Below are positions 40,738 through 50,657 of a stretch of DNA of 64,000 nucleotides, one piece after another. Source of the DNA: Isoptericola cucumis (lineage in GTDB: Bacteria > Actinomycetota > Actinomycetes > Actinomycetales > Cellulomonadaceae). The notes below the pieces were generated by a model. That model worked only from the letters and a program-made list of their open reading frames with translations, was not told where the DNA came from and did no database searches. The stretch lies in NCBI RefSeq assembly GCF_014635665.1, contig NZ_BMDG01000009.1, positions 62,001 through 126,000 on the forward strand. The letters run 5' to 3'. Position 1 is the stretch's first letter, and every line of letters begins with the position of its first letter. Position numbers and translations under genes: made by a program.

Positions 40738-43473
40738 CTACTGCTCGCAGGACCCGGCGAACGTGCTGCGGGTGACGACGTCCGTGTCGGCGGCCGACGT
40801 GTCGAGCCACACGGCACGCTGGCCGTCACCCAGGGACGGGGCCAGCTGGGCACCGGTCGAGCAGGTCACGGCGCCCCACGTGGCCGTGCCGGCCACGACG
40901 TCGGCCGTCGGCGCGACCCGCACCTTCGGCGGCGTGGACCACGAGCCGAGCGAGCCCCAGATGTCGTACGTCGAGTAGGCGAGGTACGAGTCCGTCACGG
41001 AGAGCTGCGCCAGGTAGGTGGACGACTCCAGCTTCAGGCGGGCCGCCTGGTCCAGGTCGCCGAGCGGCGCGGACGAGAAGTGCGTCGAGGTGAACAGGAG
41101 GCTCTGGTTCTCGCTCCAGAACACCCTGTCGGAGGTGAGCTGGACGTCCACGACCTGGCCGAAGAGGAAGCCGGTGATGCGCTTCTTCTGCGTCTCGCCC
41201 GACGCGACGTCGTGGACGTGCACCCACGTCCCGTCGTCGCCGACCCACGCGACGGTGCCCTGGCGCATGGTCAGCGTGCTGGCCACGGTGCCGGCCTCCG
41301 GGGTGAGGTTGGTCGTGGTCCCGTCGGCGGAGCGCACCATGACGTCCGTCTCGCCGTCCGGCGTGGTGCGCAGCCAGGCGAGGGCGCCGTCGTCGGTCAC
41401 GGGCTCGGTCTCGTCGGCGCCCGCCTCGTCGACCACCTTCTTGATCGATCCCTGCCCTTTGTCGCCGACGGCGTAGACCCCGACGCCGTCGGGCGTGACC
41501 CGGGTGAAGACCACCCGCCGGGAGTCGACCGCCGGGTCGAGGAGGAACGCGCCGTCCTCGGCCACCACGTGCCCGCTGTCGGCGTTCTTGCCGACCCGGC
41601 CCACGGTGAGGGCGAACTTGTTCGCCCCCTGGTCCCAGGCGATCGCGTCGCCGTGGCTGATGACGTACGTGTCGCCGGAGACCTGCGCGGCCTCCTGGTC
41701 GACACCGGCGTACAGCTCGTAGGCCGGGACCACGTGCGCCGCGAGGACGGTGCCGTCCTGGGTGCCGGCGCGCTGCTCCCAGCCGTCCGCGATGCCGTGC
41801 GCGTCGAAGGCCGCGCCGATCGCGCCGAGGACGTCGGCGGGGACGTCGAGCGACTCGGCCGCCAGCGTGACCGCGTGCCGCATGTCGGTGAACCCCGACA
41901 GGGGCGTGAGGTAGTTCTGCGCCGTCCGGTACACGATCTGGTCGGCGAGCTGCGGGTCGATCTTCTTGCGCAGGTCCCACAGGGCGCCGCCGACGATGGT
42001 CGAGTTGTAGTGCACCCCGCCGTTGTCGACGTCGAGGGTGATCATCTCGTAGTCGTCGAGCGTGGTGCGCCCGTCGTTCAGATCGCGCAGCGCGCAGTCG
42101 GTGAGCGTGCCCTCGCCGTTGCACAGGTGCTCGCCGACGAGGCCCGACGTCGGGTCGTCCATCGCGACCCCCTTGTCGGCGGTCTCCATCGCGTTGCCGA
42201 AGTAGTCCGAGATCGCCTCGTTGAGGGCGCCGGACTGGTTGAGGTAGACGAGGCCCGCCGAGTGCTCGGTCACGCCGTGCGTCATCTCGTGGCCCACGAC
42301 GTCGAGACCGACCGAGAGCGGCACGCCCTCCATGTGGCCGTAGACCATCTTGGTGCCGTCCCAGAACGCGTTCGCGTAGTCGGCGCCGTTGGCGGAGACG
42401 TTGACGACCGAGTGCACGGTCCCGCCCGCGCCGTCGATGCTGTCCCGGCCGATCTGCTCGGCGTAGTACTCGTAGACCTTCGCGGCGTTGGCATGCGCGT
42501 CCACGGCGCCGGAGGTGGTGTCCGCGCCCTCGAAGCGGTCGGTGCCGGACGCGACGAGCGGCACGTCCTCGGGCACCGGCCCGCCCACGAGGTCGAGGTA
42601 GCCGGCGCGTTCGGCGTCGTAAGTGCGGATCTGGCCGCCGGTCTCGGCGAACATGTCCCGGCTCGAGTCCGCGAGCGTGTACGTCCCGTCGGCCTCGCGG
42701 TTCGCCTGCAGCGTGGTCTCGGCGCCGTCGACGAGCACCCCGGTCGCCTCGACCGGGTCGGCGGCGGACGGCGCCGTCGCGGCGTCGACGTTGTTGTACG
42801 ACAGGACGATGCCTCCCACGTGCGCGTCGACGAAGACCTCCTGGCGCAGCGGAGCGCCGTCCGGTGTCGCGCCGCGCACCGTGAAGTGCCAGGCCAGGAC
42901 GCCGCCCGCAGCGTCCGGGAGCACGGTGAGGCCGTGGCGTTCCGTCCGCGGGTCGACGGCGCGGCGCAGGGTCGCGTCGAGCGTGGCGATCCGCGCCTCG
43001 GCCGTGGCCTCGTCGACGTCGGGCGTGGTGCTCACGGACAGGTCGGTGTACAGCGTGCCGGTCGCGGACGTGACGGTTCGCCGTGGCTCGCCCGTCGCGC
43101 GGGACCGCGGCGCCTCCTCGGTCTGCACGGCGTACTGCGCGCCGAAGACGGGCACGCCTCCGTGCTGCTGCTGCAGCCGGACCGCGGTCTGCGTGCCGTC
43201 CGTCGTGGTGCGGACGGGCTCGAGGTCGTCGGCCGGGACGTCGTACACGTCGTCGTGGGCGGCCATGTAGGCACGCGCGACCTGCTGGGGAGTGCCGGTG
43301 CGGGGCGCGTCGTCGAGCCCCTGCGTGATCGTCGGGGCCACCGCCGCCCGGGGCGCGGCCTCGGGTGCCGGTGCGGGGTCGTCGTCGGCCCAGGCGGGCG
43401 CGGCCAGCATGGTGCTGGTCGTCGCCACGGCCAGGCCGGCGGCCAGGAGGCGTCCTGCTCGTCGGGTCGGCAT
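40738..43473 (-). CDS. Secreted M4-family (thermolysin-like) metallopeptidase
   Basis: The 911-residue zymogen has a signal peptide (about 1-29), an FTP/PepSY-type propeptide (about 45-225), a thermolysin catalytic domain with HEMTH (395-399) and the third zinc ligand Glu419 (NEAISDYFG), then a 350-residue C-terminal beta-propeller-like region with repeated WVGDDGTW/AWLRTTPDGE units. It digests extracellular protein. The ATG is preceded by AGAAGG. The gene follows an HTH regulator on the same strand. Confidence 0.92.
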   Translation of the reverse strand: MPTRRAGRLLAAGLAVATTSTMLAAPAWADDDPAPAPEAAPRAAVAPTITQGLDDAPRTGTPQQVARAYMAAHDDVYDVPADDLEPVRTTTDGTQTAVRLQQQHGGVPVFGAQYAVQTEEAPRSRATGEPRRTVTSATGTLYTDLSVSTTPDVDEATAEARIATLDATLRRAVDPRTERHGLTVLPDAAGGVLAWHFTVRGATPDGAPLRQEVFVDAHVGGIVLSYNNVDAATAPSAADPVEATGVLVDGAETTLQANREADGTYTLADSSRDMFAETGGQIRTYDAERAGYLDLVGGPVPEDVPLVASGTDRFEGADTTSGAVDAHANAAKVYEYYAEQIGRDSIDGAGGTVHSVVNVSANGADYANAFWDGTKMVYGHMEGVPLSVGLDVVGHEMTHGVTEHSAGLVYLNQSGALNEAISDYFGNAMETADKGVAMDDPTSGLVGEHLCNGEGTLTDCALRDLNDGRTTLDDYEMITLDVDNGGVHYNSTIVGGALWDLRKKIDPQLADQIVYRTAQNYLTPLSGFTDMRHAVTLAAESLDVPADVLGAIGAAFDAHGIADGWEQRAGTQDGTVLAAHVVPAYELYAGVDQEAAQVSGDTYVISHGDAIAWDQGANKFALTVGRVGKNADSGHVVAEDGAFLLDPAVDSRRVVFTRVTPDGVGVYAVGDKGQGSIKKVVDEAGADETEPVTDDGALAWLRTTPDGETDVMVRSADGTTTNLTPEAGTVASTLTMRQGTVAWVGDDGTWVHVHDVASGETQKKRITGFLFGQVVDVQLTSDRVFWSENQSLLFTSTHFSSAPLGDLDQAARLKLESSTYLAQLSVTDSYLAYSTYDIWGSLGSWSTPPKVRVAPTADVVAGTATWGAVTCSTGAQLAPSLGDGQRAVWLDTSAADTDVVTRSTFAGSCEQ

Positions 43474-43530
43474 GCGAACCTTCTCTCACGAAGTGGCTCG
43501 AACGGTGCGGCGCGAGCTGCGCCACGCGGA

Positions 43531-43540
43531 CCTTCGAAGG
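43531..43540. promoter_or_regulatory. Palindrome CCTTCGAAGG upstream of M4 protease gene
   Basis: A perfect 10-bp palindrome lies 58 bp before the M4 start, in the 138-bp gap after the regulator gene. It is a possible operator for that regulator. Confidence 0.35.
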
Positions 43541-43611
43541 CTCGCCGCGCGCCCACGGGCAGACAAGGACCCCGGCCGTGCGTGATTGCGCCACGGCACA
43601 AAGCCGCCAGC

Positions 43612-44736
43612 TCAGGACGGGTCGTCGTCGAGCCAGCCCGCGACGGCCGCGTGCCAGCCGAGCTGGAAGCGCGTCGCCGCGCCGACCGACGTCATGAGGT
43701 CGTGCAGGCGGCGCTGCACCGTGCGGTGCCCCATGCCCACGTACCGGGCGATCGCCGCGTCCGTCATCCCCACGCGCAGCAGCGTCAGGATCTGCCGGTC
43801 GACGGCGTCGGGCACGGTCGGCCGCGGGCTGCCGGGGCGGGCGCCGGCGTCGGGGGCGGCACCGCCGGTGCCCAGCAGCCAGCCGCCTTCGAAGGACTGC
43901 TCGAAGAGGGTGATGAGGGCGGTCAGCAGGCCGCTGCGGTGCACGACGAGGGAGACCGGCTCGTCGGCCTCGTGGTGCGCGGGGTCGAGCGGGAGGACCG
44001 CGACGTCGTCGTCCGCGATGACGAGCTTGATGGAGAGCCCGTCGGCCACCGAGAGCTGCTGACCGGCCTCGACGAACCCGGTGAGGGCGTCACGGTGTCG
44101 GGGGTCGTCGAGCCAGCCCCGGTCCATGACGGTGCGGATGCGGACGCCGCGCCGCATCGCCTCCCGCTCGGCCTCCTCGAAGTTGTCCTCGAGGGAGATC
44201 ACGGTCGTGGGGGAGCGGGACGGCATGATGGTGCGGATCTGCTGCCGCGCCTCGTGCTGCAGGGCGATGAGCCGGTGGCGGATCACCCGGGCACCGACCA
44301 TCACCTCGACGGGCCCGCCGCCCGTCCGTGACTGCGCCGCGCGGTGCCGGTCCGTCAGCGCCGCGACGGCGTTCTCGACCTCCCGCAACGCCGCCCGCTG
44401 GGCGTCCAGGACCGGGCCGAGCGCCACGGCGGGCGACGCCGCGCGGTACCGCGGGGACGCGGCGGTGCGTCCGCCGTCGGGGCCGGCGTCGTCGTGCCGC
44501 GGTCGTTCGACGACGGCGAGCCCGCGCGCGACGAGGTCGTCGAGCACCGCCGCGACGTCCGCGGCGCCTCCGGGCCCGCCGGCGGCGAGGCCCGCCGCGG
44601 TGCTGGCGGGCGCGTCGAGCAGCGACCGGTACACGGCGTCCGCGCCGGGGTCCAGCCCGATCAGCGGCGCGAGCGGGGCGGGGTCGTCGCCGGGCTCGTC
44701 CCCGGCGACCGTGCTCCGTGGCGCGGCCTGCGACAT
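43612..44736 (-). CDS. TrmB-like / LuxR-HTH transcriptional regulator
   Basis: The 374-residue protein has an N-terminal TrmB-type winged helix (about 20-80: VYRSLLDAPASTAAGLA), a central PLD-like fold (RTIMPSRSPTTVIS...EAEREAMRRGVRIRTVMDRG) and a C-terminal LuxR HTH (about 305-360: LTLLRVGMTDAAIARYVG). It probably controls the M4 protease gene that follows. The ATG at 44736 has CAGAAT 7 nt upstream and was preferred to the ATG at 44745, which lies inside that box. Confidence 0.83.
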   Translation of the reverse strand: MSQAAPRSTVAGDEPGDDPAPLAPLIGLDPGADAVYRSLLDAPASTAAGLAAGGPGGAADVAAVLDDLVARGLAVVERPRHDDAGPDGGRTAASPRYRAASPAVALGPVLDAQRAALREVENAVAALTDRHRAAQSRTGGGPVEVMVGARVIRHRLIALQHEARQQIRTIMPSRSPTTVISLEDNFEEAEREAMRRGVRIRTVMDRGWLDDPRHRDALTGFVEAGQQLSVADGLSIKLVIADDDVAVLPLDPAHHEADEPVSLVVHRSGLLTALITLFEQSFEGGWLLGTGGAAPDAGARPGSPRPTVPDAVDRQILTLLRVGMTDAAIARYVGMGHRTVQRRLHDLMTSVGAATRFQLGWHAAVAGWLDDDPS

Positions 44737-44832
44737 GCCGGACATTCTGTCCCGACGCCCGTGACCCGGCGGAGGTGACGCGCCGCGCGCGGCCCGTCGC
44801 ACGACCCGGCCTCCGGTCGTAGGGTCCTGATC

Positions 44833-45447
44833 ATGACCGACCTCCGTCCCGACCGGCCCGACCAGCTCGCGCTGCCCGACCCGGCGGCGTGGCGGTCGTG
44901 GCTGGACGAGCACGAGGAGACCTGCCCCGACGGGGCGTGGCTGGTGCTGGCGAAGAAGGGCCGCCCGGCCCCGACCACGCTCACCCACGCCACGGCGCTG
45001 GAGGAGGCGCTGTGCAGCGGGTGGATCGACGCGCAGATGCGCAGCCTGGGCGCGGACACGATGCTCCAGCGGTTCTGCCCCCGCCGCCCTCGCAGCCGCT
45101 GGTCGGTGCGCAACCAGGAGATCGTCGCGCGGCTGACCGCCGAGGGGCGGATGCGGCCGCGGGGCCAGGCGGAGATCGACGCCGCCAAGGCCGACGGCCG
45201 GTGGGACGCCGCGTACGAGGGCCCGGCGCGCGCCGAGGTGCCGCCCGACCTCGCGGCGGCGCTCGGGGCCAGCCCCGACGCCCAGGCGATGTTCGACGTC
45301 CTCACGTCGCAGAACCGGTACGCGATCCTGCACCGGCTCGGGGCGCTCAAGACGGCCGATGCCCGGGAGCGCAACGTCGCGAGGTTCGTCGCGATGCTGG
45401 AGCGCGGCGAGACGCTCCACCCGCAGCGCAGGCGCCGGGCCGACTGA
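44833..45447 (+). CDS. YdeI/OmpD-associated family protein
   Basis: The 204-residue cytoplasmic protein has the YdeI signature: DEHEETCPDGAWLVLAKKG, EALCSGWIDAQMRSL and RRPRSRWSVRNQEIVARL. Members are linked to antimicrobial-peptide and bacteriocin tolerance in other bacteria; the mechanism is unknown. The ATG at 44833 has TAGGGT 7 nt upstream. Confidence 0.86.
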   Translation: MTDLRPDRPDQLALPDPAAWRSWLDEHEETCPDGAWLVLAKKGRPAPTTLTHATALEEALCSGWIDAQMRSLGADTMLQRFCPRRPRSRWSVRNQEIVARLTAEGRMRPRGQAEIDAAKADGRWDAAYEGPARAEVPPDLAAALGASPDAQAMFDVLTSQNRYAILHRLGALKTADARERNVARFVAMLERGETLHPQRRRRAD

Positions 45448-45448
45448 G

Positions 45449-45481
45449 GCGCCGGGCGGACCGACCACGCGCACCCGGCGC
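45449..45481. terminator. Hairpin between convergent ydeI-like and M6 genes
   Basis: GCGCCGGG (45449-45456) pairs with CCCGGCGC (45474-45481) around a 17-nt loop. Confidence 0.6.
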
Positions 45482-45496
45482 TCGCGCCCGCGGGGG

Positions 45497-47854
45497 TCAG
45501 CCCCGCAGGTCCTGCGCGACCGAGACGAGTGCCGCGCTCGCCAGGTTGCGACGTCCCTCGGACGCGACGTCGCCCGCGGCGTCGGCGAACCGCGCCAGCG
45601 CCTTGTCGGCGGGCCGGGGCGGCACCTGGCCGGCCACCCGCAGGTGGGCCAGCAGCGCGCCCCGCTCGCCGCGGGTGAGCACGCCCTGGGCGGCGTAGGC
45701 CTCCACGAGGGCGGACGCGGTGTCCAGGGTCACCTCCAGGTCGTCGTGCGTGACGGTCACGGTGGTGGTCGCCGTGACGTCCGGGTCGGACTCGCTGGTC
45801 GCGGTGATCGTCACCGTGGCCTCGTCGGCCGCGCCGTCCCCGGCCGTGGCGTACGCCTGGACGGGCAGGGCGTCGCCCGCCTCGACGGCGGTCACCTCGT
45901 ACGGCAGGTGGGCGTCCCAGCCCTCGCCGTCGACCGTAGCCTCCAGGCGGTACACGTCGGAGCCGTGCACGCCGTCGCCCGCCTCGCCGGTGTTGGCCAG
46001 CGGTGCCGTGAGCAGCGCCGTGCCGTCGCCGACGGGCGCCGCCTCGGTAGTGCCCAGCTCGCCGTCGCGCTCCTGGTCGCCGGAACCCTCGAGGGACCGG
46101 GCGGCGACGTCGTAGGACAGGACGCCGTCCGCGTCACGGTGCGTGTCGAGCACGTACAGGTGCAGCCCGTTCGGCTCGTCCACCCACTCCGACACGCTGC
46201 CCGACGCGGTCCCCGCCTGGAAGGTCGCGTCGTCGAGCTGGCGCGGGTCGCCCCGCACCACCGGCACGGCCTCACCGTCCGGGCGCTCGTAGTCGACCCG
46301 GTCGATGTCCTGCGGGTTGGCGTCGACCAGCCACTCGCGCGGGGTGCCGCGGTCGCGGTTCTGCGCCAGGAGCACGCCGTGGCCGGGCACGAAGGAGTCG
46401 TTGCTGACCCGGTCCACGACCTCCATCGTGTAGTCCTGCCAGCTGTCGCCGTCCGGGCACCAGAAGTCCGGGTCCTCGGGGACCTGGGCCGCGCACGCCC
46501 CGGCGGTCCAGCCGCCGTCGACGTCGAGGTCGAGCGCGACCTTGTCGCCCTCGCCCGGCACGTGCTCACGGGCGCGCAGCGTGGTCACGGCCACGCCGTC
46601 CTGCGCGAGCCCGCTGCGGGTGAGCTGCACGGTCGCCTCGTCCGGCAGGACGCCGAGCTGCTGCTTGTAGTGCACCATGTGGTGCGGGCCGAGCCCCGAG
46701 CCGCCCGCGTTCGGCACCTGCCAGCGGTTGTGGGTGCCACCGGGGCCGTTGAACGTGCCGCGGCTCATCATCTCCCAGTACCCGGTGTAGTTGCGGGTGT
46801 CGTCGGCGAACGGGTTGTTGTAGTTGTCGGGCAGCCCGCGCAGGTGGCTGAACTCGTGCGCGAACACGCTCAGCCCCGAGCTCTCCGCCTGTGTGGAGAT
46901 CCCGCCGCTCGCGTTCGGCCAGTGGTTGGCCGCCGCCCGCCACGACGTCCAGTCGACGTACCGGGTGCTGGCCCAGTTCGTCATCGGCTCGCCCAGCTGG
47001 TTGAGCACCGGGCTGCCGTCCGCGTTGCGCGGCGGGCCCAGCTCGTCGGGCACGTCCTCGCGGTCGGCGAAGCGCATCTGGCCGAACTCCTCCCACGTGG
47101 AGGACTCGTCGTGCCCGGCGGTGACGATGAACGCGTTGTCGAAGTCGCACAGGCCCTCGGCGCAGCCGACGTCGTCGCGCCACAGGGCCATCCCGTCGGC
47201 GCGCAGGTCCTTGCCGCACTCGTCGCCCATCGGGCAGTACTTCTCGATCGGCCCGTTCATCCGGTCGTCGATGCCGTACTCGTGCAGCTTGCCGGGCAGC
47301 TCGTACGGCCCGAAGACCTCCACGTCGACGCCGATCTTCCCGTGGCTCGTCTCCATCCAGTACGAGTGCAGCGTCTGGCCGGCGTTGAACTCGTTCGGCG
47401 TCGCGTAGTAGTCCTCGTACCAGTCGGCCACCTGGTCGCGCGGGACCGGCGACCAGCCGTCCTGCGGGTTGCCGAACGGGTGGGCGCCCGCCTCCTGCGT
47501 CACGAGGAACGGCTGGTCGCTGAACTCGAGCAGCACCACGGCCGTGCGGTACTGCGACTGGGAACCGGTGGATGTCTCCGCCGACGCCCACTCGTCGGGC
47601 CGCACGCCGTCGTAGTCGTCCCAGGTCATGTCCGCCTGGTCGGTCCACTGCTGCGGGTCGGCCGGCACGACCGGGCCGGCGGCGTCGTCGGCGGCGGCGT
47701 CCGGGCCGGCGACGCCGGGCGCCGCGGCGAGCGGCAGCGCCACCAGGGCGGCGGCGCTCGCGGCCACGAGCCGCCAGGCGCCCCGGGCGCGGTGCGGGTC
47801 GTGGCGGGTCGTGCGGGGTCGTGTCCTGCCGGGTTCTCGCGCTGGAGCTCTCAC
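45497..47854 (-). CDS. Secreted M6-family (immune inhibitor A) metallopeptidase
   Basis: The 785-residue protein has a long Arg-rich signal peptide (about 10-50) and an M6 catalytic domain with HEFSH (333-337) followed by LRGLPD, giving the third ligand Asp. The C-terminal part contains Ig-like segments (DEATVTITATSESDPDVTAT). It degrades extracellular proteins. The GTG at 47854 has AGGAGG about 10 nt upstream; the open frame beyond it is an extension without coding signs. Confidence 0.9.
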   Translation of the reverse strand: MRAPAREPGRTRPRTTRHDPHRARGAWRLVAASAAALVALPLAAAPGVAGPDAAADDAAGPVVPADPQQWTDQADMTWDDYDGVRPDEWASAETSTGSQSQYRTAVVLLEFSDQPFLVTQEAGAHPFGNPQDGWSPVPRDQVADWYEDYYATPNEFNAGQTLHSYWMETSHGKIGVDVEVFGPYELPGKLHEYGIDDRMNGPIEKYCPMGDECGKDLRADGMALWRDDVGCAEGLCDFDNAFIVTAGHDESSTWEEFGQMRFADREDVPDELGPPRNADGSPVLNQLGEPMTNWASTRYVDWTSWRAAANHWPNASGGISTQAESSGLSVFAHEFSHLRGLPDNYNNPFADDTRNYTGYWEMMSRGTFNGPGGTHNRWQVPNAGGSGLGPHHMVHYKQQLGVLPDEATVQLTRSGLAQDGVAVTTLRAREHVPGEGDKVALDLDVDGGWTAGACAAQVPEDPDFWCPDGDSWQDYTMEVVDRVSNDSFVPGHGVLLAQNRDRGTPREWLVDANPQDIDRVDYERPDGEAVPVVRGDPRQLDDATFQAGTASGSVSEWVDEPNGLHLYVLDTHRDADGVLSYDVAARSLEGSGDQERDGELGTTEAAPVGDGTALLTAPLANTGEAGDGVHGSDVYRLEATVDGEGWDAHLPYEVTAVEAGDALPVQAYATAGDGAADEATVTITATSESDPDVTATTTVTVTHDDLEVTLDTASALVEAYAAQGVLTRGERGALLAHLRVAGQVPPRPADKALARFADAAGDVASEGRRNLASAALVSVAQDLRG

Positions 47855-48035
47855 GTCCGTGCTACCTCCTGGCTCAGGTCGGGCACGGCCCGGGCGGCGG
47901 TGCCCGAGGCGAACGTAGCGGCAGGCGACGGCCAGCGCCTCTGGAGGCTGCCTCGACCGCGCCCACACCCGACCTGTACGGGACCTGCACGTGCGCCGTC
48001 AGGCGACGCCCTGACCAGCGGCCTAGGGTGTGGAC

Positions 48036-49283
48036 GTGAGTGATCAGACCTCCCCCGACGGCGCCGACGCGGTCCCTCTGAGCGTGCGGGCCGCAGCGTC
48101 CTGGTCGTGGCGCCTGCTGCTCATCGCGGCGGCCGTCGCCGGCTTCCTGTGGCTGCTCGCGGCGCTGAAGACCATCGTCGTGCCGGTCGCCATCGCGCTG
48201 CTGGTGACGATCCTGCTCGCGCCGGCGCGCCGGACGCTCGAGCGCTGGCACCTGCGCCGCGGGCTCGCCACCGCCGTGTCGATCGTGGGCCTGATCGTGC
48301 TGGTCGGCGCGCTGGTCACGCTCGCCGGCCGGTCCATCGTCGCCGGCTTCCAGGACCTTGCCGACCAGGCCGTCGCCGGCTTCCAGCAGTTCACGACCTG
48401 GCTCGCGGAGGGGCCGCTGAGCCTCGACGCCGAGCAGCTCTCCCGGTACGGGCAGCAGCTGCAGGAGTCCGTCGTCGCGAGCTCGGGCCTCGTCTCCGGG
48501 GCGCTGGGGGCGGCCACCACGGTCGGCCACGTGCTGGTCGGTGCGCTCATCGCGCTGTTCTGCACGATCTTCTTCCTGCTCGACGGGCGCACGATCTGGA
48601 CCTGGCTGGTCAACCTGCTGCCCGTGCGGGCGCGCGAGCCCGTGCACCAGGCGGGCCGCCGCGGCCTGGTCACCCTGTCCGCGTACGTCCGCACGCAGAT
48701 ACTCGTGGCGTTCGTCGACGCCGTCGGCATCGGCGTGGGCTCGGCGTTCTTCGTGCCGGCGCTGGCGCTGCCGATCGGCATCCTCGTCTTCATCGGCTCG
48801 TTCGTGCCGATCATCGGCGCCATCGTCACGGGGGCGATCGCGACCGCCGTGGTGCTGGTGGCGAACGGCTGGGTCGCGGCCCTCATCATGCTCGGCATCG
48901 TGCTGCTGGTGCAGCAGGCCGAGAGCCACATCCTGCAGCCGTTCCTCATGGGCCACGCGGTGTCGCTGCACCCGGTGGCCGTGGTGCTCGTGGTGGCGGC
49001 CGGCAGCCTCGCCGCGGGGATCGTCGGGGCGCTGTTCGCGGTGCCGCTCGCCGCCGTCCTCAACACGATCCTGCTGTACCTGCACGGGCACGACAAGTTC
49101 CCCGAGCTCGGCACCGAGGACCATCTCCCGCTGCTGCGCAGACGCCCTCAGCTGCCCGGTACCCTGCTCTGGTCAGGGCGAGGGGCGTCCCAGGACGCCG
49201 CGCAGGACGGCACGCAGGCCACGACGGCCGGCGACACCGGCGCCGCTCCTGGCTCGCCCGCCACCGAGGCGGGCGACCGCTGA
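48036..49283 (+). CDS. AI-2E family transporter
   Basis: The 415-residue membrane protein has eight predicted helices with a cytoplasmic loop after helix 2 and the family end motif QAESHILQPFLMGHAVSLHP. Members are permease-like proteins, some Na+/H+ antiporters, despite the name. The start GTG at 48036 is preferred to 48030 because TAGGGT (48024-48029) lies 6 nt upstream, matching the window's leaderless pattern. It is followed by the threonine ammonia-lyase gene. Confidence 0.88.
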   Translation: MSDQTSPDGADAVPLSVRAAASWSWRLLLIAAAVAGFLWLLAALKTIVVPVAIALLVTILLAPARRTLERWHLRRGLATAVSIVGLIVLVGALVTLAGRSIVAGFQDLADQAVAGFQQFTTWLAEGPLSLDAEQLSRYGQQLQESVVASSGLVSGALGAATTVGHVLVGALIALFCTIFFLLDGRTIWTWLVNLLPVRAREPVHQAGRRGLVTLSAYVRTQILVAFVDAVGIGVGSAFFVPALALPIGILVFIGSFVPIIGAIVTGAIATAVVLVANGWVAALIMLGIVLLVQQAESHILQPFLMGHAVSLHPVAVVLVVAAGSLAAGIVGALFAVPLAAVLNTILLYLHGHDKFPELGTEDHLPLLRRRPQLPGTLLWSGRGASQDAAQDGTQATTAGDTGAAPGSPATEAGDR

Positions 49284-49305
49284 ACGACGCAGGAGAGCAC
49301 CGGTA

Positions 49306-50526
49306 GTGACACCCCCCGAGATCGAGCGCGTCACCCTCGAGGACGTCCGGGCGGCCGCGCGGCTGCTGGACGGCGTCGTCACCCGCACCCCGGTGCAGCC
49401 GTTCCGTGCGATGTCGGAGGTCGCGGGCGCGCCCGTCGTCCTCAAGTGCGAGAACCTGCAGCGCGCCGGCTCGTTCAAGATCCGCGGCGCGTACACGCGC
49501 CTGTCGCGGATGCCGGACGAGGAGAAGGCGCGCGGCGTCGTCGCGGCCAGCGCCGGCAACCACGCGCAGGGCGTCGCGCTCGCCGCGCAGATGCTCGGCA
49601 TCGACGCCGTCGTGTACATGCCCGTGGACGCGTCGGTCCCCAAGCTGGCGGCCACCCGCGGGTACGGCGCCCAGGTGCGGCAGGTGGGCACCTCCGTCGA
49701 CGAGGCGCTCGTCGCGGCGCGCGCCGAGGCGGCCCGCTCCGGGCGCACGCTCATCCACCCCTTCGACCACCTGGACGTCGTGACGGGGCAGGGCACGGTT
49801 GCCCTGGAGCTCCTCGAGCAGGTGCCCGACGTCGGCACGGTGGTCGTGCCGCTGGGCGGCGGCGGGCTCGTGGCCGGGATCGCCACCGTGCTCGCCGAGG
49901 CGGCGCCGCACGTGCGCGTCATCGGGGTGCAGGCGGAGACCGCGGCCGCCTACCCGGCCTCCCTCGCCGCCGGGCGCCCGGTGCCCGGCACGCTCGGCAC
50001 GACCATGGCGGACGGCATCGCCATCGGCACGCCCGGCGACGTGCCCTTCGAGGTGCTGGCGCGGCTGGGGGTCGAGGTGCGCACCGTCTCCGAGGAGGGG
50101 ATGTCGCGCGCGCTGCTGCTGGTCGCCGAGCGCGGCAAGCAGATCGTCGAGCCCTCCGGAGCCGCCGGCGTGGCCGCGGTCCTGGGTGCCGAGCCCGGGT
50201 CCCTGCCGGGGACGGTCGTGCCGGTCCTCACGGGCGGCAACATCGACCCGCTGCTGCTGGTGCGCGTCGTGCAGCACGGCCTCGTCGCCGCGGGCCGGTA
50301 CCTGCAGCTGCGCGTGTGCATCGACGACAAGCCGGGCTCGCTCGCGGAGCTGCTCGACGCCATCGCCGCCGCCGGCGCCAACATCGTCCAGGTGGAGCAC
50401 ACCCGCACGGACACGTCGCTGACCGTCTCCCAGGTGCTCGTCAACGTGCAGCTCGAGACCAAGGGGCACGAGCACTGCACCGCCGTCGTCGACCGCCTGC
50501 GGGCCGCCGGGTACGCCGTCGCCTGA
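49306..50526 (+). CDS. ilvA: Threonine ammonia-lyase
   Basis: The 406-residue PLP enzyme converts threonine to 2-oxobutanoate, the first step of isoleucine synthesis. The PLP lysine is K58 in AGSFKIRGA; the phosphate-binding GGGGL loop follows near 184. A C-terminal ACT-like domain (about 325-406) suggests allosteric control. The GTG at 49306 has AGGAGA about 10 nt upstream. It lies 22 bp after the AI-2E gene and may be cotranscribed. Confidence 0.92.
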   Translation: MTPPEIERVTLEDVRAAARLLDGVVTRTPVQPFRAMSEVAGAPVVLKCENLQRAGSFKIRGAYTRLSRMPDEEKARGVVAASAGNHAQGVALAAQMLGIDAVVYMPVDASVPKLAATRGYGAQVRQVGTSVDEALVAARAEAARSGRTLIHPFDHLDVVTGQGTVALELLEQVPDVGTVVVPLGGGGLVAGIATVLAEAAPHVRVIGVQAETAAAYPASLAAGRPVPGTLGTTMADGIAIGTPGDVPFEVLARLGVEVRTVSEEGMSRALLLVAERGKQIVEPSGAAGVAAVLGAEPGSLPGTVVPVLTGGNIDPLLLVRVVQHGLVAAGRYLQLRVCIDDKPGSLAELLDAIAAAGANIVQVEHTRTDTSLTVSQVLVNVQLETKGHEHCTAVVDRLRAAGYAVA

Positions 50527-50555
50527 CGGTTGATCTCGTCCCACCACGTCAGGGG

Positions 50556-50582
50556 TGTCGATCGGGGGCCGTCCCGTTCGTC
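50556..50582 (+). promoter_or_regulatory. Putative ECF42-type promoter, module 2
   Basis: TGTCGA (50556-50561), a 17-nt spacer and CGTC (50579-50582) lie 75 bp before the first YCII gene. Spacing is identical to module 1 (17303-17329), and both spacers end in CCCGTT. Confidence 0.7.
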
Positions 50583-50657
50583 GTCCTCATGACACGGCCG
50601 CCCGGGCCGTGCACGATGTGGAGGCGACGGGTTCGCCCGCACCCACGAGGAGGCCTG

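Noticed and set aside
40729-44331. 1200-codon plus-strand open frame opposite the M4 protease and regulator
   Set aside because: It spans two real antisense genes and shows no motif.
47855-48035. Extra coding sequence upstream of the M6 protease start
   Set aside because: The open frame continues but has no signal peptide or Shine-Dalgarno at its end; the GTG at 47854 has both.
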